NCBI GenBank assembly: GCA_947468275.1
Contig: CANIKO010000004.1
Span: 124,001 to 188,000 of the forward strand
DNA: 64,000 nucleotides
Source of the DNA: Bacteroidota bacterium
GTDB lineage: Bacteria > Bacteroidota > Bacteroidia > NS11-12g > UBA9320
Direction: 5' to 3'
Shown here: positions 35,284 to 43,985 of the stretch, piece after piece
Layout: every line of letters starts with the position of its first letter
How positions within the stretch are numbered: the first letter of the stretch is position 1
The notes under the pieces: model-generated
Databases searched by the model: none
The model's input: the letters and a program-made list of their open reading frames with translations, nothing else
What the model was told of the DNA's origin: nothing
Program-made: the position numbers and the translations under genes

Positions 35284-38200
35284 TTATGCAGTTACCAACA
35301 CCCCACCAGGGAAATTTGAATAAATATGCTGGTAAACACTCATGGTTTTATCAGCTACGTCATTATCCGTATAGATTGGTTGTGGCAACCATTGAAACGA
35401 ATCAAAAATCATTGTTTTTACCTGGGCTGTTATTTGTCGGCTTTCACGCCAACGGTTAATGGTTAACTTTTCAGCTTTTAGCTTAGCTAAGGTTTCAACC
35501 GCAATTTTCTTTACTTCTTTAATTTCTTCCTGGTTTAATGTTTTACCTGAGCGTAAGAGGTCAAAAATAGCCAAGGTATCTTCTGTCAAGTTTTCACGGA
35601 TTGACCTTGAATCTTCCACGTTAAGATCCCTAACAAACTCATAAAGTTTGTCGAATGATTTTATAGTATCTTCAAGGTTTTTACCGTTGTTGTATTCCTC
35701 TATAATTTCTTTGTAACGGTCATAGAAATCCATACGAAGTGGATTATTGGTTAGCATTTGTTTTAGCTTACTGTCAATGGCACGTTGTAATTCAAATACT
35801 ATAGTGTTTTTCTTTGCCGTCCTGGCGAAGGCTGCTTTTAATTTATCAAAATCCAAATCCCCCAAATCAATATACACATCTGGGTCTTCCACATTCCTGG
35901 TTTCAATATGTACATTTTCATTAACAACGCCTTGCAGTCGAAGTATCACATCTGTAATATCTACATCTTTGGTATTTTGATTTAATTGCTGGTATATGGC
36001 TTCTATGGCATTAAAATTTTTAGTGAATGGTTTAACTTGTTCTTCTGGATAAAGTGCCTGGTATTTGCGAAAAACCTCCCTTGCCATGATTTCAAACTTG
36101 GTTCTGCTTTTCTCATTTAAGTATATACAGTCCATCGCATTTTTAATATACTTCAGCTTTTCCATCGGTTTTAAAGTTGAAGCTGTTAATTGTGACAAAT
36201 CAAAACCCAATTCCTTCAGGTAAGTAGTAGTGTTTGTTATACTAAATTTAAGTTCTACCGCCAATTCTTCAAGCAATTCAACTGGTTTTTTATCTGCCGG
36301 GCTTTGCCCGTCAGATCCATTTGCTCCCCCTTTCGTTCCTTCACCATACACAGAATATGCTTTTTCCAGTTGTTTGTATACGTTACCGTAATCTACAATT
36401 AACCCATTTTCTTTTTCATCATCAAATACCCTATTGGCTCTGGCAATGGTTTGCATTAAGGTATGTCCTTTTATTGGTTTGTCGAGGTAAACGGTCGAAA
36501 CACACGGAACATCGAACCCTGTGATCCACATGGCACAAACAATGGCTAAGCGAAACGGATTTTCTTCGTCTTTAAATTCTTTTTCAAGGTCACGATCCAC
36601 CATTTTCTTGCGGTGGGTGGCTATATCTAATCCAAGTTTTTTAAATTTATCTACTTCGTTTTGCTCTGAACTTACCACCACACAAACTTCCGTTTCTTCT
36701 ACCTTTTGGAGTTTTCGCTTTAGTTGTTGCGATTCTTCTACATCAGCCGCTTTGGTAATTCGTTTTTTTAAATCTTCAGTGTAAGTTACCCAATGCTTCA
36801 TGATCATATCATACATGCAAACAGCGGTTGGTTTATCGAGTGCCACAAACATTGCTTTACCCTGGTAACCTCGTTCATTAAAATGCCAAACCAAATCTTT
36901 TGCTATGTCATCTAACCTTTTTTTGGAAGTCAGCACCACATAATCCCGCTTAAATAAATGAGTGAGTTTTCGTTTTTGGTCTTCATCTAAATTTTCATCA
37001 TTTAAAATTTCAACCATCGCTTCATCCAGCTTTGGATTTTCTATACCCAGCTTTTCGCCACGGTTTAAGTAACGCAATGGAAGTGTTGCACCATCAATGA
37101 TGGAACGTTTAAAATCATATACTGAAACGTACTCCCCAAATATGTTTTTGGTTATTTCTTCTTCCTCTTTAATAATTGGTGTACCCGTAAATCCAAGGTA
37201 AGAAGCATTAGGAATACCATTAAATCGCATATTACGGGCAAAAGTACCCGCCTGGGTTCTATGGGCTTCGTCTGAAATAACAATAATGTTTTTCCTTTCA
37301 GTAATTAGTGGGTATTCCGTTTCAACTTTAGGGTCAATGGAAAACTTATGAATCAGGGTAAAAACATACCGCTGGTTTTCCGCCAACAGTTTTCTTAAAT
37401 CTTCTCTGCTTTTGGCTACGTTATCTTTATTTTTACTTACTGGCACAGCTCCAACGCCTGTAAACGTGTCATAAATCTGTCGTTCCAGTTCACTTCTATC
37501 CAGTACAATTAGAAACGTATAGGAGCCTCCTAACCTACGAAGTACCTTTTGGCATATGAAAACTATGGAGTAGCTTTTACCACTTCCCTGAGTATGCCAA
37601 AATACCCCCAGTTTACCCTTTAGTTCATCAATATTACTTACCTGGTTTAGTACCTTGTTCACACCAATGTATTGGTGGTTCTTCGCCATGATTTTTACTA
37701 TTTCACCCCCGCTATCATCAAACAATAAAAAGTTTTCAAAAATATCCAAAAGGTTTTCTTTTGAACATGTGCCACGAATCATGGTGTCAAGGCTTACAAT
37801 ACCTTCTTCTTCTTCCGTTATACGCTTCCAGTCCAGGAAGAACTTATAGGGGCTTGTAATTGTTCCCACCTTGGCATCCGTGCCGTTGCTAAGAATTATA
37901 AAAGCATTGGGGTAAAAAACATGAGGTATGGTGTCTTTATAATCAGTAACGTTATCGGTAAAAGCATTCCGTAAATCGGTGTGGTGTGCCTTGAGTTCCA
38001 TAAAAACCAGTGGAATACCATTTACAAAACATATCACATCTGGTCTTCGTGAATATAACTCACCAACTATTTCTAACTGCCGAACCGCCAAAAAGTGATT
38101 CTCCCCTGGCGTTTCAAAATCAATATACTTCAGGGTGCGTTTTTCCAGTTCACCCTTGCTATTGGTAAAGCTAACTAACGCTCCATCTTTTAATAGCTGG

Positions 38201-38484
38201 TATTTTTCCTGGTTATTTCTGGGTAAGGTTTTATCTGCTTTGGCAATTACCAGTTGTTCTATGGCTTGTTCATAAGCTGTATCGGGCAACCCTGGATTGA
38301 ACTTATGAAGTGCCTGTAACAAATACCTGTTAAGTATAACTTCCGATTTATTCTCCCGCCCCAATAACCCATTCACCCCAAAGGATTCTTTTGTCCAGGC
38401 ATACTTTACCTCCCATTTCAAATCCAACAACACATCCTGGGTAGCGTTTTCTATTAAGTTATCTTCTGAATATTCAAAACTCAT
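35284..38484 (-). CDS. hsdR: Type I restriction enzyme R subunit (translocase/endonuclease)
   Basis: HsdR cuts DNA far from an unmethylated recognition site after ATP-driven translocation, as part of HsdR2M2S. 1066 residues, normal length. The N-terminal nuclease has RPDVICFVNGIPLVFMELKA (D...ExK). The helicase core shows Walker A HTQGSGKS (about residue 300), DEAH in VISDEAHRTQAG, GFTGTPI, and IARANRVF as motif VI. The C-terminal helical domain binds the methylase. Its ATG shares one base with the hsdS stop (TAATG), so it is translated together with hsdS. Confidence 0.97.
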   Translation of the reverse strand: MSFEYSEDNLIENATQDVLLDLKWEVKYAWTKESFGVNGLLGRENKSEVILNRYLLQALHKFNPGLPDTAYEQAIEQLVIAKADKTLPRNNQEKYQLLKDGALVSFTNSKGELEKRTLKYIDFETPGENHFLAVRQLEIVGELYSRRPDVICFVNGIPLVFMELKAHHTDLRNAFTDNVTDYKDTIPHVFYPNAFIILSNGTDAKVGTITSPYKFFLDWKRITEEEEGIVSLDTMIRGTCSKENLLDIFENFLLFDDSGGEIVKIMAKNHQYIGVNKVLNQVSNIDELKGKLGVFWHTQGSGKSYSIVFICQKVLRRLGGSYTFLIVLDRSELERQIYDTFTGVGAVPVSKNKDNVAKSREDLRKLLAENQRYVFTLIHKFSIDPKVETEYPLITERKNIIVISDEAHRTQAGTFARNMRFNGIPNASYLGFTGTPIIKEEEEITKNIFGEYVSVYDFKRSIIDGATLPLRYLNRGEKLGIENPKLDEAMVEILNDENLDEDQKRKLTHLFKRDYVVLTSKKRLDDIAKDLVWHFNERGYQGKAMFVALDKPTAVCMYDMIMKHWVTYTEDLKKRITKAADVEESQQLKRKLQKVEETEVCVVVSSEQNEVDKFKKLGLDIATHRKKMVDRDLEKEFKDEENPFRLAIVCAMWITGFDVPCVSTVYLDKPIKGHTLMQTIARANRVFDDEKENGLIVDYGNVYKQLEKAYSVYGEGTKGGANGSDGQSPADKKPVELLEELAVELKFSITNTTTYLKELGFDLSQLTASTLKPMEKLKYIKNAMDCIYLNEKSRTKFEIMAREVFRKYQALYPEEQVKPFTKNFNAIEAIYQQLNQNTKDVDITDVILRLQGVVNENVHIETRNVEDPDVYIDLGDLDFDKLKAAFARTAKKNTIVFELQRAIDSKLKQMLTNNPLRMDFYDRYKEIIEEYNNGKNLEDTIKSFDKLYEFVRDLNVEDSRSIRENLTEDTLAIFDLLRSGKTLNQEEIKEVKKIAVETLAKLKAEKLTINRWRESRQITAQVKTMIFDSFQWLPQPIYTDNDVADKTMSVYQHIYSNFPGGVLVTA

Positions 38485-39638
38485 TAGCTTTCTATATTAA
38501 TAGTACCGTTTATTAAACGAGGTAAAAGAATATCACGTGATTGTTTTAATAATTTAATCTGTGACCTTAAAATATTGATTTGATCAAAAAATGGTTCGCA
38601 TTTTCTTTCGTAATCTTTTGCTATTTCTTCTACTGGCAATAATACTTCAGAATCTTTCAGGTATTTAAAATGTCGGGCATAATGATAATTTGATAAGTCA
38701 ATATTTAACAAAGAATGATAAAATAAAATCTGTGGCATTCGTTTGTTGTTAGATGAAATTAACTGAGTACCATCAGCACCTCGAGCAAAAGGAAAATTTA
38801 TATATTTAATTATCCTTGTATGGTCGCCAAATAATATTATTGCTTCACCCTCATCCACTAATGAATTTTTTTCATTTGTGAAACCTGCAATAAAATCTCT
38901 ACTCTGATCGATCACGGGAATTGATCCTTCGTCAACTATTTCTGATGATGGGATTTTAGGAGTTGATTTGATTTTCTTTAGTAGGATGTTCACCTTAACA
39001 TTTTCCCATCCCACAGGCAAACCAGTCCCTTCATCCATCGCCAATTGTTCCCCATTAACCCGAAACTTCACAAACCATTCCTCATAGGTTCTTTGTGCCA
39101 GTTCTTCCAATAACTTAATACGTTTCAGGTTATTTTCTATCAAATCATCGTATGCTGATAAAATAGAGGCAATGCGTTTTTGGGTTGGTAGTGGGGGAAA
39201 AATTAATTCATAATTGCCAACATAGGTAGCATCCGCTCTTTGTCGTCCAGATGCGCCAACCATGCTACCAATTGCATATTTTCGAAATTCATCTGTTTGT
39301 GCAACATAATAAATAAAATCGGTATCACTTATACCATCAATACCTCTAAAAATAAAGAACTCTGTTGATCCAAATCCTTTTCCATCAGACAAACCTTTGA
39401 CTTGGCATATCTTCCCATTTTGCAAACATGGAGTAATTCTTGCAAAAAGTGTATCCCCATTTTCAAATTTTGCCCCTCCTGTTCCATTCCATATTTTTAC
39501 TTGTTCAGGTGATACATACTTAAAACCACTATCCAAATTTTCCATTGGAATAAAAGAATACTCTTTACCCTTTTCTAAAACTACTTTAGGGGGAAATTGA
39601 ACTTTGTGTTTAAATTTTGTAAGTTCCCAATCGTTCAT
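38484..39638 (-). CDS. hsdS: Type I restriction enzyme specificity subunit S
   Basis: HsdS chooses the split DNA target for both cutting and methylation. 384 residues: target domain 1 (residues 1-145), a conserved helical spacer (LPTQKRIASILSAYDDLIEN followed by EELAQRTYEEW), target domain 2 (about 200-320) and the C-terminal spacer (FFDQINILRSQIKLLKQSRD). Both halves are complete, so it is a normal two-domain subunit; the target sequence cannot be read from the protein. There is a 4-base overlap (ATGA) with hsdM upstream. Confidence 0.95.
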   Translation of the reverse strand: MNDWELTKFKHKVQFPPKVVLEKGKEYSFIPMENLDSGFKYVSPEQVKIWNGTGGAKFENGDTLFARITPCLQNGKICQVKGLSDGKGFGSTEFFIFRGIDGISDTDFIYYVAQTDEFRKYAIGSMVGASGRQRADATYVGNYELIFPPLPTQKRIASILSAYDDLIENNLKRIKLLEELAQRTYEEWFVKFRVNGEQLAMDEGTGLPVGWENVKVNILLKKIKSTPKIPSSEIVDEGSIPVIDQSRDFIAGFTNEKNSLVDEGEAIILFGDHTRIIKYINFPFARGADGTQLISSNNKRMPQILFYHSLLNIDLSNYHYARHFKYLKDSEVLLPVEEIAKDYERKCEPFFDQINILRSQIKLLKQSRDILLPRLINGTINIES

Positions 39639-41203
39639 AAAAAAGCCTCTAAGTTTTTGGAAATCGTATTTGCCAATTCATTAGCTTCTAAATTTAATAA
39701 ATTTAGTTCTGTCTGTATTTCAGTTAATCGCCCCTTAAAATCCACCCCGTCATCTTCCACAAAAGTCACCCCCACATATCTACCAGGTGTTAAGCTGTAA
39801 TCATTTTCACGAACTTCATCCAAGGTTACTATTTTACACAGCCCTTCTATATCCTGGTATTTGCCATTTGCAAATCGGTCATTAAACCAGGTATTGTTTT
39901 TATTTACTTCTGGTTTTTCTCCACGGTATAGTTTCATTATAGCGGTTAAGCCTTCCAATTGCTCTTCACTAAAATCATTTATGGTGGTGGTTACCTTCCT
40001 AAACACGTTTCTGGCATCAATCATTAATATTTTATCCTTGTTTTCTTTTCGTTTGCCTTTATCATAAAACCATAGGTGGCAAGGTAAGGAACGGGTGTAA
40101 AAAAAGTTGTTACCCACCGCCACTATACAGTCCACATCTCCTGTTTCTATTAATTGTTGTCGTATTAGTTTTTCACTATGTCCAGCATCGGTTGCACTAC
40201 TTGCCATCACGAACCCGGCTCTGCCGGATTCGTTCAAATAGGAGTAAAAATATTGCATCCACATATAGTTACCGTTATCAGCTTTTGGTAATCCAAAGGG
40301 TAATCTGGGGTCAGTTTTTACATATTCTTTATCCTTATCAATTTTATTTACGTTAAATGGCGGGTTCGCCATCACAAAATCGCATTTTTCAACCAACTCA
40401 TGTGGGTCACTATAAAAGCTATTGTTTTCTATGATTTTACCCTCTATACCATGAATTGCAAGGTTGATTTTGGCAAGCTTGGCATTGTTGGTTTTTAATT
40501 CCATCCCATAACACTTTATTGCCTCATTTACGCTCTTATTGGTGTGGCTTTGTACAAAGTATCCAGTTTGAACAAACATGCCCCCAGAACCACATGCTGG
40601 GTCTAAAATAATACCATGATCAGGTTCAATAAAGTTAACAATGAGTTGAACCAAACTTGGCGGTGTAAAAAACTCACCACCTTCTTGTGCCCCAGCTCCC
40701 TGCATACTGAATTTCATTAAGAAATATTCGTATATCCTACCAAAAACGTCACCCGTGGCATTTTTTACAGCATCTTTATTAAACACCCTTATCAACTCAC
40801 GAAGAAGGTCACGTTCAAATTCCTGGTAGTTTTTTGGTAATATTCCCTGTAAGTCGGGATAGTCGGCTTCAATCAATTTCATGGCATTATTTAAAGCATC
40901 TGCCACATCTTTACCCTCTGGCAAACTCGCTAAATAATCGTATTGTGCCAGTTCTGGTAACATTAACGCCCCTGCCCCCAGGAAATCTTCTTTGGTTAAT
41001 GGTCTTTTGCCACGTGGGTTTTCAGGAATACCAGCCTCAATGATTATTTTCTTTTGGTCATACAGGTTTTGTGCAAACCTTAAAAATACCAATCCTAAAA
41101 TCGGGTCTTTGTATTCGGCAGCGGTTAGTTTGCTATTTGCACGTAATGAATCAGCGGCATCCCACAGTTCTTTTTCCAGTTCCTTTATTTTTTCGTTGTT
41201 CAT
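39635..41203 (-). CDS. hsdM: Type I restriction-modification DNA methyltransferase subunit M
   Basis: HsdM makes N6-methyladenine in the target chosen by HsdS. 522 residues: N-terminal HsdM helical domain (LEKELWDAADSLRANSKLTA), then the N6-MTase domain with the SAM motif LDPACGSGGMFVQTGYF (about residue 200) and the catalytic NPPF motif (about residue 280). It lies 5 bases after the XRE regulator gene and overlaps hsdS by 4 bases: one operon XRE-hsdM-hsdS-hsdR. Protective methylation is thus made before the endonuclease subunit. Confidence 0.97.
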   Translation of the reverse strand: MNNEKIKELEKELWDAADSLRANSKLTAAEYKDPILGLVFLRFAQNLYDQKKIIIEAGIPENPRGKRPLTKEDFLGAGALMLPELAQYDYLASLPEGKDVADALNNAMKLIEADYPDLQGILPKNYQEFERDLLRELIRVFNKDAVKNATGDVFGRIYEYFLMKFSMQGAGAQEGGEFFTPPSLVQLIVNFIEPDHGIILDPACGSGGMFVQTGYFVQSHTNKSVNEAIKCYGMELKTNNAKLAKINLAIHGIEGKIIENNSFYSDPHELVEKCDFVMANPPFNVNKIDKDKEYVKTDPRLPFGLPKADNGNYMWMQYFYSYLNESGRAGFVMASSATDAGHSEKLIRQQLIETGDVDCIVAVGNNFFYTRSLPCHLWFYDKGKRKENKDKILMIDARNVFRKVTTTINDFSEEQLEGLTAIMKLYRGEKPEVNKNNTWFNDRFANGKYQDIEGLCKIVTLDEVRENDYSLTPGRYVGVTFVEDDGVDFKGRLTEIQTELNLLNLEANELANTISKNLEAFL

Positions 41204-41208
41204 TAATA

Positions 41209-41430
41209 TTAATTGTGTGCTAAAGTTGTTTTAGTGGCTGTTTTAGTATGTTCTATTAATTCGTGGACATCCACGTCCAAAACCTTTGCTATTTCAGCCA
41301 GGGTGTCTAATTTGGGGCTTAAATGGTTGTTGGCATATAAGGATAAACTACCTGTTGAAACGCCCAACTGATCACTTAACCATTTCTGGCTTCTACCCTG
41401 TGATTTTAAAACAACTTTTATTCGGTTCAT
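41209..41430 (-). CDS. XRE-family HTH regulator, first gene of the restriction-modification operon
   Basis: 73 residues, nearly all one helix-turn-helix domain: KVVLKSQGRSQKWLSDQLGV, recognition helix STGSLSLYANNH, then LDTLAEIAKVLDVDVHELI. Small HTH proteins of this size control many restriction-modification operons (C proteins). It leads the hsd operon and two dyads with the same half-sites lie in its promoter region (41461-41500), which points to control of its own operon. Confidence 0.88.
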   Translation of the reverse strand: MNRIKVVLKSQGRSQKWLSDQLGVSTGSLSLYANNHLSPKLDTLAEIAKVLDVDVHELIEHTKTATKTTLAHN

Positions 41431-41447
41431 AATTGAAATACTGTTTG

Positions 41448-41500
41448 CGAAAGTACTGAATATTTAATGTGGTTAAATATTTTGTTTAACCCATTTAAAC
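41448..41500 (-). promoter_or_regulatory. hsd operon promoter with two operator-like dyads
   Basis: On the minus strand TACTTTCG (41448-41455) is a -7 element one base from consensus. Upstream lie two inverted repeats with the same core TTTAA-N5-TTAAA, at 41461-41479 and 41484-41500, with centres 22 bases apart, about two helical turns. The first covers the expected -33 position, so binding would block or help polymerase. Confidence 0.6.
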
Positions 41501-41513
41501 CGTCACAAATCTA

Positions 41514-42227
41514 TTATGCAAGTACATTATGGTCTAACCAATTATACCCTTCTGGTACTTTGTGTATTTGCTTTACCATGTATTCCAACCAATTTCCTTT
41601 TATCTTATAATCTTCTAATTCGGTATTTGGACTCCAAGCTTCTACTTTTGCTTTAAGGTTGTTTTTAATAAATGTAGTTATCTCTGTTATTGGTATCGCT
41701 GATTTACAACCAAAAGCAAAATGGTTATGGTATCCATCTTTTCCAGGGTTTTGTTCAGTTACATAAAAAAATATTAATTCATTGGTTTTAAACCTACGTT
41801 TGATTTTTTTAAACAATATTTCCATTTTACCCCTGGCAGTTTCTTCTGTTGTAAAAAATTCATCAGAGTACCTTACAGTTCCACATAAATCCCAGGTGTA
41901 CAACCTTGCAAATTGTGAATAATCTTCATTTTTAAAGTTGTGCATCTCCCTTTTTTTAAATCCTACGATACCACAGCTTATGTATATTTTATCCAATGGT
42001 AATATGTATCTATACTTTTCTTTGTGATGTTCAAGCATTAGTATTCTTCTTCTTATAGTACTATCAGATACAATAAATTTTTTAATGAAGGTGGGTATAT
42101 CATAATACACTACGCCTGTATCCAATGTATATGTTGTTACGGTTGAGTTTTTAGTACATCCTGTTATTGAAGAGTATGTAATATTCAGGTTTATTTTATT
42201 TTTCAGTTTTTCATTTTGTTTTTTCAT
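41514..42227 (-). CDS. HUH-type rolling-circle replication initiator-like protein (tentative)
   Basis: 237 residues. A strand FFYVTEQ leads to GYHNHFAFG, with His167 and His169 as an HxH metal motif, and 47 residues later NWLEYMVKQ gives Tyr216 and Lys219 as a YxxK motif. This order and spacing fits HUH Rep endonucleases, which nick DNA through the Tyr. A possible motif 1 is LYTWDLCGTVRYS. It could also be an HUH transposase- or relaxase-type protein. It lies beside a hairpin at 42551, a candidate origin. If it is active, the excised island may replicate as a circle. Confidence 0.55.
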   Translation of the reverse strand: MKKQNEKLKNKINLNITYSSITGCTKNSTVTTYTLDTGVVYYDIPTFIKKFIVSDSTIRRRILMLEHHKEKYRYILPLDKIYISCGIVGFKKREMHNFKNEDYSQFARLYTWDLCGTVRYSDEFFTTEETARGKMEILFKKIKRRFKTNELIFFYVTEQNPGKDGYHNHFAFGCKSAIPITEITTFIKNNLKAKVEAWSPNTELEDYKIKGNWLEYMVKQIHKVPEGYNWLDHNVLA

Positions 42228-42763
42228 GTTAAGTTTCTTTTCATTTTTTTGTTTTTATTATTTTTAGTTTTGTCAGGGCACACTAAGTTCCAAGCTGGTT
42301 GATGGTTTAATATTCCAGTTTTAAAGAATTGAGTTACTTACATAATTGTTGAAACCACTTGATTTTACGGTGTTTTTTAAATTGCCAGTAATCATAATAG
42401 TTAATCAAAAATGACTAAGTACTTATTCATAACATTTACGGTTTTAATGCCCAAAATTGTGAATACCTCAATACTCACACAATAAATAGTTGAAAAATCA
42501 GAAGAGTAAAGTTTAAATGAAAATAATTAACAAAATTTTTAGAATAGATGGTGAGCCGGCAATAAATTGCCGACTCACACAATAGATCAAAAAAAATCGA
42601 CAACACAATTATTTCACTATTAGACATAATCACTATTCAATTGAATATAGCGTGAATTAGGCTATAAGTTCATTTTATGAGTATACTCCAAAATGGTATA
42701 GAAAAACTCCCCAAAACCTTGCTCATTAAATAGAATTAGGGTATATTCGGTATCAGTTATAAA
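42228..42763. other. Non-coding island segment between the Rep-like and recombinase genes
   Basis: 535 bases without a convincing gene between divergent genes. It holds the hairpin GTGAG-CC-GGCAAT-AA-ATTGCC-GA-CTCAC (42551-42578) and AT-rich words, including AAAATGGTATAG near 42690 and AAAATGGTACAA near the recombinase start. Origin, resolution sites or both promoters may lie here. Confidence 0.5.
42551..42578. repeat. Interrupted inverted repeat, candidate origin hairpin
   Basis: Outer arms GTGAG/CTCAC and inner arms GGCAAT/ATTGCC, with a CC/GA internal mismatch and a 2-base loop. It is GC-rich within AT-rich sequence and is placed upstream of the Rep-like gene. Confidence 0.55.
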
Positions 42764-43405
42764 ATGGTACAAAAAATGAGAGTATTTTATTCCAGGGTCA
42801 GCTCGAACGATGGTTCCCAGAACCCAGAACGTCAATTACAAAAATTAAAAGGGTTTGATTATGTATTTACCGATTATTGTTCGGGTTCCATACCATTGTT
42901 AGAAAGGGCAAAGGGTTCACAAATCAAAAAACTAATTGATGATGGTAAATTAAGCCATCTTGAAATCCATTCTATTGATAGGTTGGGGCGAACCACATTG
43001 GATGTATTAGGAATTTGGGACGATCTAACAAAGAGAGGAATTACCATAGTATGTAGGAATCCAAACATCAGAAATATTGATGATAATGGGAGGGTAGACA
43101 AGTTCAGCGAACTTATGATGTCCATCCTATCAACCATGAGCCAGTTTGAACGCAATCTAATCCGTGAACGACAAATGGAAGGTATCAAAATAAGAAAGGA
43201 AAAGGGATTGTATTCTGGTAGACGGATAGGGACAATGGATACGACCGCAGGATTACTGGAAAAGGAACGTTCAAAAATGATATTGAAATATTTGAACAAA
43301 CAATACTCCTATAATGAAATTGCCAGGATTGTACCATGTTCCCGAACAACGATCACCAAAATAAAGAAAGCTAAAGAAGCTTTACAAATAAGTAAATGTA
43401 ATTAA
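42764..43405 (+). CDS. Small serine recombinase (resolvase/invertase family)
   Basis: 213 residues. Ser13 in FYSRVSSNDG is the nucleophile; HSIDRLGRTTLDVL carries the conserved Arg; FERNLIRERQMEGI starts the long E helix; the C-terminal helix-turn-helix is YSYNEIARIVPCSRTTITKI. It resembles resolvases and DNA invertases. It may resolve multimers of the island or flip a segment; no inverted crossover sites were identified. A second ATG at 42776 is possible. It is divergent from the Rep-like gene. Confidence 0.92.
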   Translation: MVQKMRVFYSRVSSNDGSQNPERQLQKLKGFDYVFTDYCSGSIPLLERAKGSQIKKLIDDGKLSHLEIHSIDRLGRTTLDVLGIWDDLTKRGITIVCRNPNIRNIDDNGRVDKFSELMMSILSTMSQFERNLIRERQMEGIKIRKEKGLYSGRRIGTMDTTAGLLEKERSKMILKYLNKQYSYNEIARIVPCSRTTITKIKKAKEALQISKCN

Positions 43406-43452
43406 CGGTTACCGATAAGAGGTTTCTGGTTTTATCGACTGGAATTGTCTTT

Positions 43453-43911
43453 TTAATTCAAGAGCGTCTTAAACCAACTAATAAATTTATCTTTTTCATA
43501 TTCATTAGTGGTCTGTGGATTCTCGTGTGCCATTATATCGCTTGAAAAGAGAACCAGATTGACATTGTCTTTGCTTACACAAAGTATCATAACAACTGAA
43601 CCGCTTCCTGTATTTGACTTCCAAGCATAAACTGTTAAGTCTTTAATATCATAAAGCCAATTCCAATCATCAAATCCATAATTTATTTCTTCAATAAATC
43701 TTTTTTTACTGTATCCCGATAAATCAAAATAAAATTTATACTGGTCATGAAAAGTCAGAACTTCTTTTGAAATACTGCTCAAGGGAACATATTTCTTCAC
43801 ACCACCTGAATCACTTTTCACTGTTGACCAAAGAAATTGTTGTCCAAATGCTGAATTTGTTAAGGTCAACAACAAAATAACAATGCCAATATTTTTCATA
43901 ATGTTCTTCAA
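43453..43911 (-). CDS. Exported island cargo protein of unknown function
   Basis: 152 residues with a signal peptide (IGIVILLLTLTNSAFGQQ). The mature domain of about 125 residues is mixed alpha/beta (KYVPLSSISKEVLTFHDQYK, then WLYDIKDLTVYAWKSNTGSG) with no known family. It is probably periplasmic. It sits between the small recombinase and the right attachment site, a usual place for cargo. Confidence 0.65.
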   Translation of the reverse strand: MKNIMKNIGIVILLLTLTNSAFGQQFLWSTVKSDSGGVKKYVPLSSISKEVLTFHDQYKFYFDLSGYSKKRFIEEINYGFDDWNWLYDIKDLTVYAWKSNTGSGSVVMILCVSKDNVNLVLFSSDIMAHENPQTTNEYEKDKFISWFKTLLN

Positions 43912-43985
43912 GTAATATTCAAAAGTATAAATTTTTTATTTAAACGGATTTATCTAAATAGTAATTTTTAAAATACCACTAACTA

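Noticed and set aside
37000..41203. Defence island with further anti-phage genes around hsdMSR
   Set aside because: No second recognised defence system (for example retron, CBASS, toxin-antitoxin) can be supported from motifs; only the type I system is clear.
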